DNA of 64,000 nucleotides, taken from positions 124,001 to 188,000 of the forward strand of contig NZ_PZJW01000012.1 in the NCBI RefSeq assembly GCF_003206615.1, in the 5' to 3' direction. This document shows positions 63,295-64,000 of this stretch, piece by piece. The position numbers and the translations under genes are program-made. The notes beneath the pieces are model-generated. The model was given only the letters and a program-made list of their open reading frames with translations. It was not told the origin of the DNA and ran no database searches. This DNA is from Salinicola acroporae (lineage in GTDB: Bacteria > Pseudomonadota > Gammaproteobacteria > Pseudomonadales > Halomonadaceae). The stretch's first letter is position 1. Each line of letters begins with the position of its first letter.

Positions 63295-64000
63295 CTGACC
63301 AGCCCCACTCACCGGCTCCCGCCAGGCTCTGGCACACAGGCCAGGCGATCGTCGATATCGTGATGTCGATCGAGGCGCTACCGCCGCCGGGCGGCGATGT
63401 CATCGCGCAGTCGGCGAATCACGAGGTCGGCGGGGGATTCAATGTCATGGCGGCCGCCCGCCGCTATGGGATGCCAGTCATCTATGCCGGAGAACATGGA
63501 ACCGGGCCCATGGGGTCCCGCGTGCGAGAGGCGCTCGTCAAAGACGGCATCGTGTTGGCGAAAGCGCCAAACCCCGCTGGCGACAGCGGCTTCTGCATCG
63601 CCCTGACCGATGCGGCTGGCGAGCGCACGTTCGTGTCTCATATCGGCGTGGAGGGACAAGTCGGCGCCGAGAGTCTCGAAGCCCTGCCGGTGGCCGACAA
63701 TGACTGGATCTATGTCAGCGGCTACAGCCTGGCGTATCCCGGCAAGGCCTCCGCCCTGCTCGACTGGCTGGACACGCTGCCCGCAACCTGCGCCGTCGTC
63801 TTCGACCCGGGCCCGCTGCTGGCGCGTATCGATCACCGCCAGCTCGCGCGACTGCTGCCACGGATAGCGATATGGAGCAGCAACGCCAGTGAAACGCGAA
63901 CGTTCGCCGGCCGTGACGATCTGGAAGCGGGTATCGCTGTGATCGCCTCGCGCTTGAGCGGGTCGGCCGCGGTCGTCGTGCGAGACGGACCGCGGGGGTG
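63291..64000 (+). CDS. PfkB family carbohydrate kinase, 3'-truncated by window (YegV-like)
   Basis: 236 codons are in the window and the frame runs off its end. PfkB features: the N-terminal GQAIVDIVMSIEALPPPGGDV segment near residue 17 and the VGGGFNVMAAARRYGMPVIYAG sugar-binding motif near 46, later SNASETRTFAG near 196. The C-terminal GAGD catalytic motif lies beyond the window. The start is GTG overlapping the previous stop (GTGA). Probably phosphorylates a sugar or nucleoside released by the upstream hydrolases (inference). Confidence 0.88.
   Translation, partial: MTDQPHSPAPARLWHTGQAIVDIVMSIEALPPPGGDVIAQSANHEVGGGFNVMAAARRYGMPVIYAGEHGTGPMGSRVREALVKDGIVLAKAPNPAGDSGFCIALTDAAGERTFVSHIGVEGQVGAESLEALPVADNDWIYVSGYSLAYPGKASALLDWLDTLPATCAVVFDPGPLLARIDHRQLARLLPRIAIWSSNASETRTFAGRDDLEAGIAVIASRLSGSAAVVVRDGPRG

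Overview
The window is GC-rich DNA with gammaproteobacterial gene content: glnE, yrbL, ychJ, a DUF3581 gene, a BCCT osmolyte carrier, an NtrC/sigma-54-style nitrate cluster and a glycosylglycerate-hydrolase-like enzyme. This fits a halophilic or halotolerant member of the Halomonadaceae (Halomonas/Salinicola type). The family assignment is an inference; no rRNA or other marker gene is present. I see no phage, insertion sequence, CRISPR array or tRNA. The last gene is cut by the window end.

Layout. 0-6.3 kb: a BCCT transporter, then a tight five-gene operon (thermostable-hemolysin family protein, AMP-dependent ligase, heme-oxygenase-like diiron protein, SDR, secreted TPR protein) that looks like an uncharacterised fatty-acyl pathway. 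6.3-8.7 kb: a luciferase-like monooxygenase and transaldolase. 8.9-17.9 kb: a polyol (mannitol/arabitol type) operon with ABC importer, polyol dehydrogenase and xylulokinase, facing a LacI-type regulator. 17.9-21.4 kb: a PhoQ/PhoP-like two-component system with PepSY proteins on both sides of a divergent promoter. 21.6-36.1 kb: a nitrogen assimilation island with the ANTAR regulator NasR, nitrate transporter, siroheme methyltransferase, assimilatory nitrate reductase, NADH:nitrite reductase with an extra FAD reductase, a nitrite channel and cyanase. 36-40 kb: a potassium channel, DUF3581, YchJ and an MscS channel. 40-45.4 kb: a MocR regulator facing a six-gene cluster (GNAT, rhodanese, GNAT, PaiB, OsmC, ornithine-cyclodeaminase family). 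45.4-50.2 kb: trhO, yrbL, glnE. 50.3-55.6 kb: a ThDP enzyme, a NIPSNAP protein and a tripartite tricarboxylate transporter. 55.6-64 kb: a Pot-type ABC importer with a GH63-like hydrolase, divergent from a GntR regulator, an ADP-ribosylglycohydrolase family protein and a PfkB kinase.

The most informative reading is in the nitrate island. Each of its three transcription units (nasA; nasC-cobA; nasB-like-nirBD) starts with a sigma-54 -24/-12 element. Each then has a leader with two short stems capped by hexaloops having A at position 1 and G at position 4, the second overlapping the left arm of an intrinsic terminator. This is the arrangement recognised by ANTAR antiterminators such as NasR, which is encoded at the edge of the island. 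A bipartite TTGGTGCA-N14-YGCACCG element lies about 115-150 bases upstream of every one of these promoters, the divergent pair sharing one copy. The same island holds several short tandem repeats, including a 30-bp in-frame repeat inside nirD and a 27-bp repeat in the nasC amino terminus.

Two gene sets stand out as possibly undescribed pathways: the ligase/diiron-oxidase/SDR operon at 1.9-6.2 kb and the Pot-transporter/GH63/ADP-ribosylglycohydrolase/PfkB locus at 55.6-64 kb.
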